Shown one piece after another: positions 49,489-61,703 of a stretch of DNA of 64,000 bases. Source of the stretch: Sambucus nigra (Eukaryota > Streptophyta > Magnoliopsida > Dipsacales > Adoxaceae); the NCBI GenBank assembly GCA_949130495.1, contig OX422209.1:696057757-696121756 (forward strand), read 5' to 3'. The notes beneath the pieces were generated by a model. It saw only the letters and a list, made by a program, of their open reading frames with translations. It was not told the origin of the DNA and did not search any database. Each line of letters begins with the position of its first letter. Position 1 is the first letter of the stretch. The position numbers and the translations under genes were made by a program.

Positions 49489-50953
49489 TGATACGACACA
49501 AATATTGTGTATTTCACCCGTTAACCAACGCGTTATTAGCCCCCTCGGGTATCTTAATCCCTATATTTATGCTCGTTAATCAGACAACCTCAAATTTCTA
49601 TGTTAACATGATTTTCAGGGGTTAATTGAGCTTTTATAGGTATTCGGATGCTTAGTACGAAGTGCAGACACATTCCGGTGAAGTTTCGTACACGATCACA
49701 CTCGCAAGGGCAATTCGGTCATTTTATAGTTTGGGAACCTGACCCAATATCTACACGGAAGTTGTATCCCTCCTCGCAAGTTTGGCATGGTCACGAACGG
49801 TGCGTGATTTTGAGTCCGGACGAAGAAGTTACGGGGTTTTTAGCGGAATGGAATTATAAGGAAATCAAAACAGGGCAGCTTGGATCAGACCTGCTTCATC
49901 GATCAATCGACTAAAAGGGTCCATCGATTGTCCCCTAATTGTTTCTGAATTCGTGGGAAATAGTGGGTGTGTTATTGAACCATTGATCGATCGACCCCTT
50001 GGGTTCGATCGATCAACCCCCTGTTTTTCCTAGATATTTTTCCTTGCTTTTTGTTTTTCCTTTTCTGTTCATTTATTTTTCCAACTTACTATTTAAGTGA
50101 TTTTTGTTGTAATAAACATATATAATTCATTTTTAGGATAGAAAAGCTTAGGGTTTGGGGTTTGGGGGGAGTTCTTCTTCATTTATCCTTTGGTGTGACC
50201 CATTTGGGTTGTTTAAGTTGACTATTCATCATCCCTACCATATATATAGTTGTCTTTCCTTCATTTTCGTGACTTCTAGTTAACTTAATTTTGTCATTAA
50301 TAGCTTTAATTAGTTTAATTAGTTGTAATTTAGTTTAATTTATGATGTGCCCTTAAATAAATAGGGTTGAGGTTGTGTTCCGCCATTAACGGGCCTCGAG
50401 CTCTGAAAATTAGGTTTTGTGCAAAATCGCGTTTAATTGAAACCGCGTGTATTAAAGTTGGATTGTTATGCGTTTAACTTTATTTTTCACACAACTTTAG
50501 CATTTATAGCGATAATCCGAATTTAATCCACGTGTGATCATTTTTGATTAAATGTTTATTCAAGCAACTTTGGGTTAAATTCCTTATTGCGTGAAGTTTA
50601 TGCTTAGTTATAAATGCTCGGTTAAATGTTTTCAAGCCGAAATTTTAATTAGTAGTTGTTTCGATCTGTCTGGTAATATGCGATCCCGAATCTCACTCTA
50701 CTTTTGTGTAAACTTAACTTTTCTTTTCTTTTTTTCACCGTAATAACCATATCACCTTTTACGCTTTTATTCCCGAAGTACTAAAACAATTACCAGTCCA
50801 AAATTCTATCACTCTCTGTGGATTTATTACGATACTCGACTTACCGTTGTGCTTGCCTCGCAAGTGTAGTAACAGCTTAGGTTTTTGCATGTAGAGCGGG
50901 AGTCGAAATCAATGACAGTGTCCCTACACAAACACTCGGTTTCCCTCCCATCA
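49489..50953 (+). repeat. A3 left (5') LTR
   Basis: 1465 bp, same length as A1. Carries ATCGAT/CGATCG palindromes at about 49895-50020 in the slot used by the GAATCGATTC cluster of A2. Ends TTTCCCTCCCATCA before the PBS. Confidence 0.9.
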
Positions 50954-50956
50954 AAA

Positions 50957-50973
50957 TGGAGCCATTGTCGGGG
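50957..50973 (+). other. First primer-binding site of A3, tRNA-Asp type
   Basis: TGGAGCCATTGTCGGGG, three mismatches from the complement of the tRNA-Asp 3' end (TGGCGCCGTTGCCGGGG), three bases after the LTR. Confidence 0.8.
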
Positions 50974-51033
50974 ATGATTTCCTTTGAATATTAATTGATT
51001 TAGTTCTTTGATCCCTACAACTTGCTATCAAAA

Positions 51034-51050
51034 TGGTGTCATTGCCGGGG
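51034..51050 (+). other. Second PBS-like site of A3
   Basis: TGGTGTCATTGCCGGGG, 77 bp after the first and preceded by the same CTATCAAAA-type context. It also has three mismatches to the canonical sequence, at partly different positions. Confidence 0.7.
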
Positions 51051-51223
51051 TATGTGTTTTATATTTTAATTGTTTTATTATTTCGTAGTATTTTTTCCTT
51101 TCCTATTTGTATTCTTTGTTTTAACCTTTCTTGCAGGATTTACCTACTTGAGTGCTTAAAAATGTTGATTCTCGATTGCGCACCTTTTCATCGGATTCTC
51201 CATTTTTATACATTTAGGTAACC

Positions 51224-51963
51224 ATGTCTTTCTTTGATACTTATTACGGTCATTCTAATGATTCCTTCTTTGGGGATAGTTTTCAAGTTTGCCATTTTGA
51301 AGATTTTCTTCAGATTAAACAACTTGAAAATAATTATCGGAATGAAAATTGTTATTGGGATCTTGAGTTGGATTCACTATTCGAATCCAATGATGATTTT
51401 TATTCTGATGATTTTGAAGACGAGTTTTAACCAGATGAGGAGTCCGAGGCTCTTGATCCGAGGAAGCCTACTTTGGAAGAAACCCTCCTTCTTTTCCTCC
51501 AAAGTGCGGCTGACAATAGCGATGATGAATTGAGAGTTGAGGCATTTTGCAATGAGCTTGATTCTTATTTGCATATCAACGAGGAGGTAGAAACCAGTGT
51601 TTCACCTTGTCTTTTTGAAGAATCCGTCATTTCAAATGAGTCGCTTTCCCCCGAAATTCAATCTCCTTCCGACGATGAGTTAATTGAGATTGGATTTATT
51701 TCATCACCATATTCGTTTACCGTAATCGAACCATTGGAATTATCGGTTGATTCTAATGAGTCGATAGAAATTATTAAAACGTGAAACCTTTTGCCGATGA
51801 GAACTTTTTACCGAAATTATTTCCGATGGACGTTATCCCCGTGTGTGCACCATCTCCCATTCCATTTGAAAAACCTTTGGGAGATGATTCGATTTTTCTT
51901 GGTCCTTTAGTGTACCTATCCCCCTTATTATCCAAATCCCTCGTCGTCCTTCCAAAATTTTAA
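51224..51963 (+). pseudogene. Acidic ORF of the A family, one stop and one frameshift
   Basis: From the ATG at 51224 a single frame runs to 51784 with one internal TAA at 51428-51430. After a frame change near 51782 it continues to 51963. The product is rich in Asp, Glu and Ser (for example DSLFESNDDFYSDDFEDEF) with a FLQSAADNSDDEL middle. I recognise no domain. Part of it is retained in A2. It lies in the usual gag position but lacks any zinc knuckle, so it may be an accessory or gag-derived protein. Function unknown. Confidence 0.55.
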
Positions 51964-53345
51964 ATTGGCGATGGTTCATTTTTGACGCCTTACACATGCC
52001 TTCTGTTGTTCAAACGAAATTCTCATTTTTCGGGAGGCATGCATGTTCAGGAGGGTCCACTGTTGATCTTCCAAAGCCAAAATGTTGTTTGGGTAGATCC
52101 TCAATTATTTAGATTTCTAGTGTATAGCTAGTGAGGAGTCTAAATAGTAGGTTGTACATAGTTAGCTTTTTATTCATTCTTTATTTGTTTATTTATCTTT
52201 TTTTTAATGTAGTCTAGCGTAATTAGTTAATCTCTTTTTATTGCTTTTTGTATGCTTGGTCCTAACTCTTTTTGTAGGTTCGATGGACTTAAATTTGCGG
52301 AGATTGTGCATCTCGGCATACGTTTGTCAAGAAAAAACAAAAAGAGAAATTTACTCGCAAAAAGATTTTCTTATTTTGCACACACTCATTCTCACACATT
52401 TGCATTTGTTTGTTCTTTTTATTTTATTTTATTTCTCATTTTTAGTTGTGAACGTGCGTGTGTGTCGCTCGTTGTATAGTTTGTCCATTTTGTGTGCTTG
52501 TTTGTTATGTATATATGTATATATTTTATTTATTTTATTTTTATTTTTATTTTTATGTTTTTTGTTTTATTTTTATATTTATATATACTCTATATATATT
52601 TATACTTATTTAAATACCCCCCTTTATATCCCTAATTTCCCATTTCTCCCCTCCCCCCATTGAAGCAGTAATGCAGTGGGCTTTAATCTGGGGAGTCGAT
52701 CGATCGAACCCCAGGGGTTGATCGATCGATTGACCATTTAAAACCGAATCTGCCTTCCATTTTTTCCTTTCTCCTTCTATTCTCTCTTCTCTCCTCCCTC
52801 CCTTTTTCGATCCCTAGTTTTTCCCTACTCCATTCTCACTCAAACTCAACATTTTTTCACTCAAATTAGGTATACATTCTTCCTATTTACCCATATTTGT
52901 GTTGATTTGTTGTTTTATGTCATTTTCCTAAGATTAATCCATTATTTGACATATTTTGAGTTTTTCTCCTTATGTGTTGTCCGAACAATTTTTGTGCTTG
53001 AATATTGATAAATTTCCATTCATGAACACTTTTTGTTGGTTACTAATTATTGTTGTTCATGAATGAGGCTTATTTGTTGGTTCAATGGCATTTTCACACC
53101 CTCATTCCACATTGTGCACACCAAGTGTTCGTTAAAATGCCTAAACGAATTTTTCAATCCGTTTTTAGCGCGCACTTGGGTGAAATTCACTCGTTGTCAT
53201 ATATCGACAAATTTTGTCACAATGTGGGATATTTTCGCTCGGATTCATGCTCTTGTACACACCATTTCAACTAGTTCACTAACTAACCTTTAATTGCGCT
53301 TTACAAGTCTATATGTTTTGCCTAATTATTGTTTTGTAGGTTGAA
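51964..53345 (+). other. A3 interior spacer with a palindrome-led pyrimidine leader
   Basis: T-rich and mostly non-coding. The 140-codon ORF 52241-52663 is low complexity. At 52695-52735 two palindromes (TCGATCGATCGA and TTGATCGATCGATTGA) precede a long CT-rich stretch (52757-52860) that looks like a 5' leader, followed by AGGTATAC, a possible splice donor. It could mark an internal transcription start for the downstream ORF; no clear TATA box is close. Confidence 0.4.
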
Positions 53346-54514
53346 ATGGCTGAGTTAAAGAAATATGATTCTACCAGGAGCGTGCCCACTCGGGGCGTTG
53401 ATGATTTTCGTTGCAAACAGGAATGTGATTGGTTCGAAGCCTATTTTTCAGCCGCCACATAGGCCATTGGCCTGCCACTATGCTTGGAACCTGGGGATTT
53501 GCCTGAGGTTGCGCGTACTATTTTGCGCCGGTACGGTTAGGAGCCCTTTCTTACTACAAACGGGCGTATTAAGAGGAGCTGGTTCGTATGTTTTATGCGA
53601 CTTTTGTAGCTGTGAAAGGGAGGCCGTCTACCTATGAGGCCATGGTTTGGGGGGTTCAGATTCATCTTACCCACTCGGATTTAACGTGACATATGGGTGT
53701 TCCAGACCCTGAGTGGTCAGTTAGTTTTTTGGATGGGGAGATGTTCAGGCTTACCACATTAATCTAGGCTCTTGCACCTGGGGAGGTATGATCTAATAAG
53801 AAAGCGTTACGCTCGGCCGCAATGGATGATTTGCTGAGATTACTTCATTACCTCAATTTGCACTCTATTATGGTTATAAGCAACCAGTCAGAGGTTCGCC
53901 ATAAGCATGCAGCATTTGTCTACACACTCATCAATAACTTGGGCGAAATTAGTTTGCCCAACATTTTCTTAGACATGATGTATGCCTCTGCAAAGGAGAG
54001 GGCCCGCACTTTTTCCCTTCCATTTCCTTCCCTCATCACAGATATTTGTTTATCTTAAGGTTTCCCTGAGTTTGATTCTGATCGCAAACGTATCCCACTG
54101 AAGCTTCTAAATAAGGATAACATCTCAAAGATGTTAGTCCACCTTTGGAGGCAGCCGGGTGCTAAGATATAGAGGACAGAGGTGACTAATGAGACCGATG
54201 AGGAGTCTGAGATACGACAGATAAAGTAGGGACAGAGTTTTCAGGTTCCACATACAGATTCTGACGCCCACTTTAAGGCATACCAGGCACTGCAGGACCA
54301 GCGCTGGGAGGAGACCCATGTTTGTCGGGCTTCTTTGGAGTCTTAGCTAGAGCAGTAGAGGGCAGAGTATAGAAAGGATAGAGCAGAGCGGCGACAGAAG
54401 TTTCGCATGCTGTAGGACATGATGACAGACTTGTATGTGCGTCAGCATGGGCCGGATACATCGCTCCCGCCATATTTTCAGATTCCCTATGAAAATAGTG
54501 GTTCCGGTCACTAG
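53346..54514 (+). pseudogene. Putative plant transposon protein (Transposase_32-like) ORF, broken
   Basis: Starts MAELKKYDSTRSVPTRGVDD at 53346. After stops and a frame change the core at 53820-54056 reads AAMDDLLRLLHYLNLHS, RHKHAAFVYTLINNLGEISLPNIFLDMMY and FPFPSLITDICL-like text. The combination 'R..l.yal......i.v...I...I........l.FP.LIT.lC' is the signature of the putative plant transposon protein family (PF20167) found in Athila- and Tat-type elements. A hydrophilic tail with EIRQIK and RKDRAERRQKFRML runs to the stop at 54514. At least five stops interrupt it. Its role in the element is not known. Confidence 0.65.
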
Positions 54515-56774
54515 GTTTCTGTTATGGGCCCATTTTTGTATTTCTGGTATCAGATATTATGATGTATTTTCCTTTTTATTTGTATTTCTTTCTTTTTATT
54601 AGTTGTTATGTATTATGTTATTTTGTATTGAAAATATGAAATGAGAAATAATAATGTAGTTTGTGGTTGTGTATTGGATTTTTATGTGTGTGACTTCCCA
54701 TTTTATAAAATCAAATGTTCACCATCAATTTATCTAGTATTTGCACTTCAGCCCCTCTATGTTGTTGTGACTTACGATATAAATTCTTTTAACTTTATAT
54801 ATTGGTAAATATTATTGCTTTGATTTATACTAACTTGTTTTGTAGATTCGTTTGGACTTGTACTTATGGAGATCGCTCCAATTTTGGATAATATCATTAT
54901 TTTCCTATATCTGTGTTGTGTTATTTACTGGACGCATTGGGGACAATGCAACATTTAAGTTAGGGGGGTAGGATATTTATCCATTTCATGTTTAGTCCTT
55001 GAATTTTACCACAATTTAGTTACAAATCATGCTTTTTGTTAAAAATTTAAAAATTTTAAAAATATTTTCTTTCGTTTGTCTCCTTTATTGAGCATTTTAC
55101 CTTTGTTTCCGATGATAAATTTCAATAATGGCTCGATCCAATTGACAACTCAACGATCCATGTTCTCAATTTTAAAAGTTATTAGACTTTAGTCCTCAAA
55201 TCATTGATATTATGAATGAGTTCATGAATTAAACTTTATCCCTTGAACACATGCGCTTTTCTTGTTATATTGATTTGGTTTAAGATTTTTATAACTCGAT
55301 AATCTTTTATTGCATTGTATATAATTACACCGAGTAAGCTTTGTACCTTTCGTCATTTGTGAGTGTATATACTTTTCTTTCCTTTTCGAAAATGTTACAT
55401 TCGTCAGTAATCTCACTATTCTTTCATTTGATCGTTCATTAATTGATTTTATATCTTGAAATATGTTACTTGAACATGATTTTCATATATTGTTTTGACT
55501 CGAGAATTGCATAAACTTTATGAAATAATCATAGCCAATCTTTGTTATATCACCCATATTAGCCTTAATCTCACCTTATTCCCTTAGTCAACCCCTTTGA
55601 GCCTAAATATAGCCTTTCATTTCATTACCCAAAATCCCATAACTAGCTCTAAATTGGAGTTAAAACCATACATATTACCTTCCTTACCTTTGTTTGGATT
55701 GTTACTTGGGATTGAATGATGTTGTATAGTGTGGTTACATTTTGTGCACGAAAAGAGTGAGAAAAGAAGAAAGTATAGTGAAAAAGAAAAGAAAAAGTGA
55801 AAAACAAAAGAAAACATGAGAAAAAAGAAGAAAAGAAAAGAAAGAGTTGTATATATTGTCAATAGTGTTCAATAATCCTTTTTTCTCTCCATTTCATATC
55901 TAATGCTTGTTTTGGAAATCATTTTCCAATTTTGATATTGCCCACTATTTCCCATTATTCCAAGTTTTTCATTCCGAACAATTTGAATCCATATATACAT
56001 CTCCTTCTTTTCGTACCCTAGCCTAGCCTACATTAAAAACCTACAAGTCACATGTGATCCTAGGGTGCATTTAATTTAAAAGTTAAAATAGTTTTGATAA
56101 TCTGTGAAAATGCATTTCCCCTCTTTTATTGAGCGATATCTTTCATTGAGATTACAGTTTTTAATTTCCTATATAGCGTTCTTGATTTGCGACATGTGTA
56201 CGACCTAGTTTCCCTTTACATTTACTCTTTATGCCCGCATGTCCCACGTATTACCTCCCTGTTTCGAGTGATTTCATTTTATGAGTGTAATTCCCGTGAG
56301 GATTGATATATGCTTGCTTTCATGTTAATTATCCGGTTTATTTAAGTTTTGGCCAAATCATATTATGTGTGTGCTCGCTCCCCTCCCACTTTTAAGGTTT
56401 CAATTCTATGAGGTGCCTCAACCTGTTAATAACAACGGACTTTAGCTTGAATTCGTTTAATATGCTAATAACATGTTTGAAATCTTTTTCGTTGCTATTG
56501 AGTTTGTCGAATGTTGGGTTGGGCATATTTTGAGGAAAGCATATTATGTTTATGGGTTTCATCCCTAAAAACCCTCACGATACGACACTCGTCCACTAGG
56601 GTAACCTAGGGGTTTAACGGCTTATTGCATATGCTAAATGCAATCGAATCCCCCGCGAAAGTGGCCTTTATCTGTTTTTCCCATTTTGCGCTAGCTCTTA
56701 TTGTTGGTTTTCTTGTAGCTCCTATTGCATCTTATTTCATTGCTAGGGACTAGCAACGTGTAAGTTAAGAGGTG
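54515..56774 (+). other. A3 3' region with internal and terminal polypurine tracts
   Basis: No gene. 54934-54972 reads GCATTGGGGACAATGC and then AAGTTAGGGGGGTAGG, the Athila-type internal purine tract. A purine-rich tract (55745-55850, GAAAAG/AAAGAA) is the counterpart of the T-rich tract in A2. The PPT before the right LTR is AAGTTAAGAGGTG at 56762-56774. Confidence 0.75.
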
Positions 56775-58207
56775 TGATATGACGTTAATATTACGTATTT
56801 CACCCGTTAATCTACACGTTATAAGCCCCCTTGGATATCTTAATCCCTATATTTATGCTCGATAACCAGACAACCTCGGATTTCTACGTTAACATGCTTT
56901 GCAGGGGTTAATTGAGATTTTATAGGTTTTCGGATGCTTAGAATGAAGTGCGGACGCATTCCGGTGAAGTTCCGTACGCGATCGCATTCGCAAGGGCATT
57001 TCGGTCATTTCATAGTTTGGGCAGCTGGACCAACATCTTCACGGAAGTTGTAGCCCTCCTCGCAAGTTTCTCATAGCCGTGAACGGTGAGCAATTCCGAG
57101 TCCGAACGAAGAAGTTACGTGTTTTTAGCGAAGGGAATTATAAGGAAATCAAAACAGGGAAGCTTGGATCCGACCTGCTTTATCAATCGATCGACCAAAA
57201 GGGTCAATCGATCGACCCCTAATTGTTTCTGAATTCATGGGAAACAGTGGGCATGCGTTGATCGATCGACCATTTCCTAGATATTTTGCCTTGTTTTTTC
57301 TTTTTATTTTTCCTTTTCTGTTCATTTATTTTTCCAACTTACTATTTAAGTGATTTTTGTTGTAATAAATAGATATAATTCATTTTTAGGATAGAAAATC
57401 TTAGGGTTTGGGGTTTGGGGGGAGTTCTTCTTCATTTCTCCTTTGGTGTGACCCATTTGGGTTGTTTAAGTTGACTATTGATCATCCCTACCATATATAT
57501 AGTTGTCTTTCCTTCATTTTCGTGATTTCTAGTTAACTTAATTTAGTCATTAATAGCTTTAATTAGTTTAATTAGTTGTAATTAGTTTAATTTATGATGT
57601 GCCCTTAAATAAATAGGGTCGAGGTTGTGTTCCGCCATTAACGGGCCTCGAGCTCTGAAAATTAGGTTTTGTGCAAAATCGCGTTTAATTAAAACCGCGT
57701 GTATTAAAGTTGGATTGTTATACGTTTAACTTTATTTGTCACGCAACTTTAGTATTTATAGAGACAATCCAAATTTAATCCGCGTGTGATCAATTTTGAT
57801 TAACTATTTATTCAAGAAACTTTGGGTTAAATTCCTTATTGCGTGAAGTTTATGCTTAATTATAAATGCTCAATTAAATGTTTTCGAGACGGAATTCTAA
57901 TTAGTAGTTGTTTCGATTCGTGTGGTAATATGCGATCCCGACTCTCGCTCTACTTTTGTGTAGACTTAACCATTCTTTTCTTTTGTCACCGTAACCACCA
58001 TATCACCTTTTACGCTTTTATTTCTGAAGTACTAAGACAATTACAAGCCTGAAATTCTATCACTCCCTGTGGATTTCTTACGATACCCGACTTGTCGATG
58101 TGCTTGCCTCGTAAGTGTAGTAGTAGCTTAGGTTTTTGCATGTATAGTAGGAGCTGAAATTAACGACAGTGTCCCTACACGAACACTCGATTTCCCTCCC
58201 ATCAAAA
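56775..58207 (+). repeat. A3 right (3') LTR
   Basis: Collinear with 49489-50953, starts TGATATGACG, ends CCCATCA (58204) before AAA and the TSD. It carries ATCGATCGAC palindromes at about 57185-57270. The ORF 57843-58052 is not coding. Confidence 0.9.
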
Positions 58208-58212
58208 TGAAG

Positions 58213-59606
58213 TGTCTAGTGCTGTGTGTGATGTGTCTGCTGACAATTCATTTAGACTACTCACACACACGTTCAATTCGTCTTTGATTCATTCCCTTTG
58301 ACTCACACTCACTAATGTTTAACTTCTACTAATAGTATTAACATTATTTGTATTCTCTAAGAAGTAAGCAAATAAGACAAGAACAGGCAAGGTATCACAT
58401 GTCAGGTCATTATAAGACATTCCCTCATCAATAATATCACTTCTGGTAAGTACATCATCAGAATAGACTATCTTTGCAAAAAATGTCGTATAGGGGTCAG
58501 AAATATTGGATGATTCAGGCTCATCATCATCTGATTCATTATAATCATCCCAGGTCTTGCACAAATTAGTCTTATTAAATTTGTTATTCAGGTTGGCCCT
58601 ACAGTTAATGGCAATGTGACCTGTTCTCCCACATCTAAAGCATTCAGTCTTCTTATGGTCTCGATCAGGTCTCCCATTATAGTCATTGTTGTGTTTATCT
58701 AATTTTCTCTCATGGGGTCTGTCATTAGACTGATTTGAATAGGGAGCCTTTCCTTTATTAGAATAAATATTATTTCTAAACTTCATTATTTTCTTAAACT
58801 GTTTGGACATTAAGGCTATTTGATTATTCAAATCATCTAAATCACATTCCTTATCTGAGTCAAGGTCAATATTGGCTACTACAACCTGAGGAGTTGTCAT
58901 CTTAGATTGAAAAATAACATTGGATTGCTATGTCTCTTTTGATTATTGAGAAGTTGTTTCTTATACTCCAATTCAATTTTCACAGTTCTTAATTTTGTAC
59001 TGACGAGTTCAGGGGAAAGATTTGGATCTTCCATTTCCTCAATTGCATATCTTTTATTGCCAAATCTCTATGGAAGGGATCGCAGTATTTTAGAGATAAT
59101 TTCTCTTATGTCATATATGATACCATTGGCATGAAATTTAGTAATGACACTAGTCGGTTTAATATAAAAGTCTCAGTTTCTGCCATGATGAGTGTGTTAT
59201 ACTGTTGTATAAGCATTTGGGTCTTAGCAGCCTTAACACGTGTGTCGCCTTCATGGGCAGTGGCTAGCGTGTCCCAGACTTCCTTAGAGGTTGAACAACA
59301 AGATATTATCTTCAATTCATGTTCATTAATCGACATAAAAATAGCATTCTTTCTTTTATTGTTATTATAAGAGACCAGTTTTTCTTCTTTTGTGAACTCA
59401 CTGAGCAGTTTTTTAACTCTTTCATTACTACCTTCTGCTAAAAGTTTAGTAGTATGAACGTATCCATTTTTAATAGAATCACAGGCTTCATCCCCCAAGG
59501 TCCCTTGGATGAAGGATGTCTTCCTTACTTTCCAGTAAGGGAAGTTAATTCCGTCAAAGAGGGGAGGCCAGGACAGATTCCCTAATCTCTCATACTTCTT
59601 GTCCAT
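58213..59606 (-). pseudogene. SIRE-like gag, one main frameshift
   Basis: The ATG at 59606 lies about 64 bp after the PBS. 59606-59106 reads LSWPPLFDGINFPYWKVR, then KEVWDTLATAHEGDTRVK, the UBN2-type copia capsid region. After a frameshift EIISKILRSLP and ELVSTKLRTVKIELEYKK follow (59100-58960). 58900-58319 contains the acidic DLDSDKECDLDDL segment, LMSKQFKKIMK and the zinc knuckle CFRCGRTGHIAINC, then an Asp/Glu-rich tail (YNESDDDEPESS). Gag builds the virus-like particle and the knuckle binds RNA. The 3' part is cut by A3 at the TSD TGAAG. Confidence 0.9.
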
Positions 59607-59669
59607 GTTTGTTTTGAAAAAATAGTTTCAAAAACACAAGATCTAAAAATATTTTTTGACAACCAAAAA

Positions 59670-59686
59670 CCTTGATCTGATACCAA
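59670..59686 (-). other. PBS of the SIRE-like copia, tRNA-Met type
   Basis: Minus strand TTGGTATCAGATCAAGG, one base from the LTR end TTTTCA; complementary to initiator tRNA-Met in its first part. Confidence 0.9.
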
Positions 59687-59687
59687 T

Positions 59688-61608
59688 TGAAAATACCTTA
59701 CTAGACTGTTTAACAAAAGTTAAAGCTGTTAAGAAGGGTCTGATTTGTCTTTTTGGAGAAACTCTTTTTAGAAAACAAACAAAATAACACAAGATGTGTT
59801 TACAAAAAGTTATGAATGAGTTATATCATGTATTAGTGAACAAGTTTTGAAAATCAAAACTAATTTAGTTAAAGTAGCAGTATAGCAGTAGGAATGAGAT
59901 AATTATCAAGCATACATAGTACACAATATTTTTAACGTGGTAAAACCCTGAAATAAGGGTAACATCCACGGTGACCTCTACTCCACAAAAAAAAATCCAC
60001 CAAAATATTTTTGAGTTTACAAACAGATAATGAATTTTACGCACAAACAATACATATTCTAAGTCAAGAAATATACCAACACAATCTGGCAGATCTGACT
60101 TCTTCAGGCTCTTGACATTGTCCTTGTCATTCTACTGTTTGGCTCCTCTTGCTAAAGTCTTTACGACGTCTCAACCGTTTAAATCTCTCAACCAACACAC
60201 GTTTTTCAGTGAAGTAGTGTGAAGGTGTTAGTGAGTGTTGTACTTATACACATGCATGAACACACACACTCTTATATAGACAGATTCCTACGAATTACAA
60301 GTTTTCTAAGAAAGATATGTAGGTTTTCACAATACTGAAATTGTGTTTGATCTTGAACTAACGAAATTTCAGATTTGAGTTCTTTTAAGAATCTCTTTAA
60401 AACCATATTCTTCAAATCTTATTGAGGTAAAAGTTTTTCAAAATGAAAAACTTAGATCTGAAAATATTAAAACACAACTTTCAGTTTTGTAAAAGAGATT
60501 TGTCGGATTCACAAAAATTATATACAAAAACCTTCTTTATTTTTTAAAACAGATCCAACAAAGAGAGATGTAGATTTCCTAATAAAGGAATCAACCTAAC
60601 TACAATATAACTGTTTCACATGTAAATCAGATCTACAAGTTTCTATTTATTAGAAACGAGTTATGATTTTATGAAGGTGTTAGGAGAGAGATAAAAACTT
60701 AAGAGGTTTGAATACTATCGAACCAGAAACCCTCAAACTCTCAAAATAATTTTCGTTAAAGAAAACGGTGTTTGGTTTAGGGTTTGGAAATTTTCTCTCA
60801 GATTTTCTTTTCTCTCTCTTCTCATTTTTTCTCTCAAAACTCAACTTTCCCAAAGATTGTAAATGAGGGGACGATGAGGTACATTTATATTACGCGAGGA
60901 AGGATCTGGAAACTCAGGCTAAATCAACGATTAGGATTAAATTGGTCGATCGTGTGATCAATCGAATGGCTCACCACGCATCGCTATTAAACAGGCTCTG
61001 ATTGGTTAATTCAGATGTCACATGGATCATCTCAAATACATTCAGGCCTTAGATTAAAATGGATCGAACAATCAAGATTGAGTCTCAAGGTTGTGAGAGT
61101 AAAGAAACACAAATCCAGTCGATAAATATGCAACATGTGTAGGGTTATGATGGTCTCTCAGACGCGTGTTTTAGTGTTTACAAAATCTCATTTTATCCCC
61201 AACATTATCTAGCACTTTCGGATTCGACCCAACAAGGTTTTTAGGAAGATTGAATATTTCAAATTAAGCCCAAAACAATTTAAAAACTTAATTTTAATAT
61301 CTTAAAAAATATTTTAAATGTTTAAAAAATTCCCGAAGATCATTAAAAATTGTAGAAAGATATTTTAAACCAAAATAAATACACACATACCTCGTAATTG
61401 CAATATGGAATGAAAATGTAATCCTAAAGTGATTGTGTGTTGGTTTTCTACCTGTTCAAGCTTCTTTTGAAGAAATTGTCTTTGAAGATCATGAAGAGGC
61501 AATGAGGCTTGGGTAAAAATAAGGATGACACAAATTTCGACTCGATTTCCAAACTAGATAAGCTCCTATATTTTAGACTCAAGTAAGTCATATATATAGT
61601 GTGCTTCA
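59688..61608 (-). repeat. 5' LTR of the SIRE-like copia
   Basis: 1921 bp; on the minus strand it starts TGAAGCACACTATATATA and ends GGTATTTTCA. Collinear with 37747-39682. The short purine/pyrimidine simple repeats inside differ in length between the two copies. Confidence 0.95.
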
Positions 61609-61703
61609 GTATCTTTTGGAGGGAATCTTGAATTCATTTTATTTTTCTTGCATTTCCTTGCATTCTTCTTTAGTTTCTTTTTACTAATTCATGTATTTTG
61701 CAG

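Larger units (their letters stand above)
49489..58207 (+). mobile_element. Athila-like non-autonomous LTR element A3
   Basis: LTRs at 49489-50953 and 56775-58204 start TGATACGAC / TGATATGAC and end CCCATCA. The TSD TGAAG lies at 49484-49488 and 58208-58212, which gives the outer limit. A tRNA-Asp-type PBS follows the left LTR and a PPT precedes the right LTR. The interior (5.8 kb) has an acidic ORF and a Transposase_32-like ORF but no protease, RT or integrase. The GGGGACAATGC plus AAGTTAGGGGGG motif is typical of Athila-group 3' regions (established for the group; assignment inferred). It depends on another element for replication. Confidence 0.9.
37747..61608 (-). mobile_element. SIRE-like Ty1/copia retrotransposon, complete ends, inactive (S2)
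   Basis: LTRs of about 1.9 kb at 37747-39682 and 59688-61608, with a perfect TSD GTATC at 37742-37746 and 61609-61613. The PBS (59670-59686) and PPT (39683-39695) put it on the minus strand. From right to left it reads gag, protease, integrase, RT, RNase H. Two Athila-like elements interrupt it, A3 inside gag and A2 between pol and the PPT, so only about 9.6 kb of the 23.9 kb is its own. Many stops and frameshifts inactivate it. The TSD joins the two halves of the PMD-type gene. Confidence 0.95.

Noticed and set aside
52241..52663. 140-codon hydrophobic ORF in A3
   Set aside because: T-rich low-complexity sequence; not kept in A2.
55617..55862. Membrane-protein-like minus ORF in A3
   Set aside because: Phe/Leu-rich translation of a purine-rich tract.
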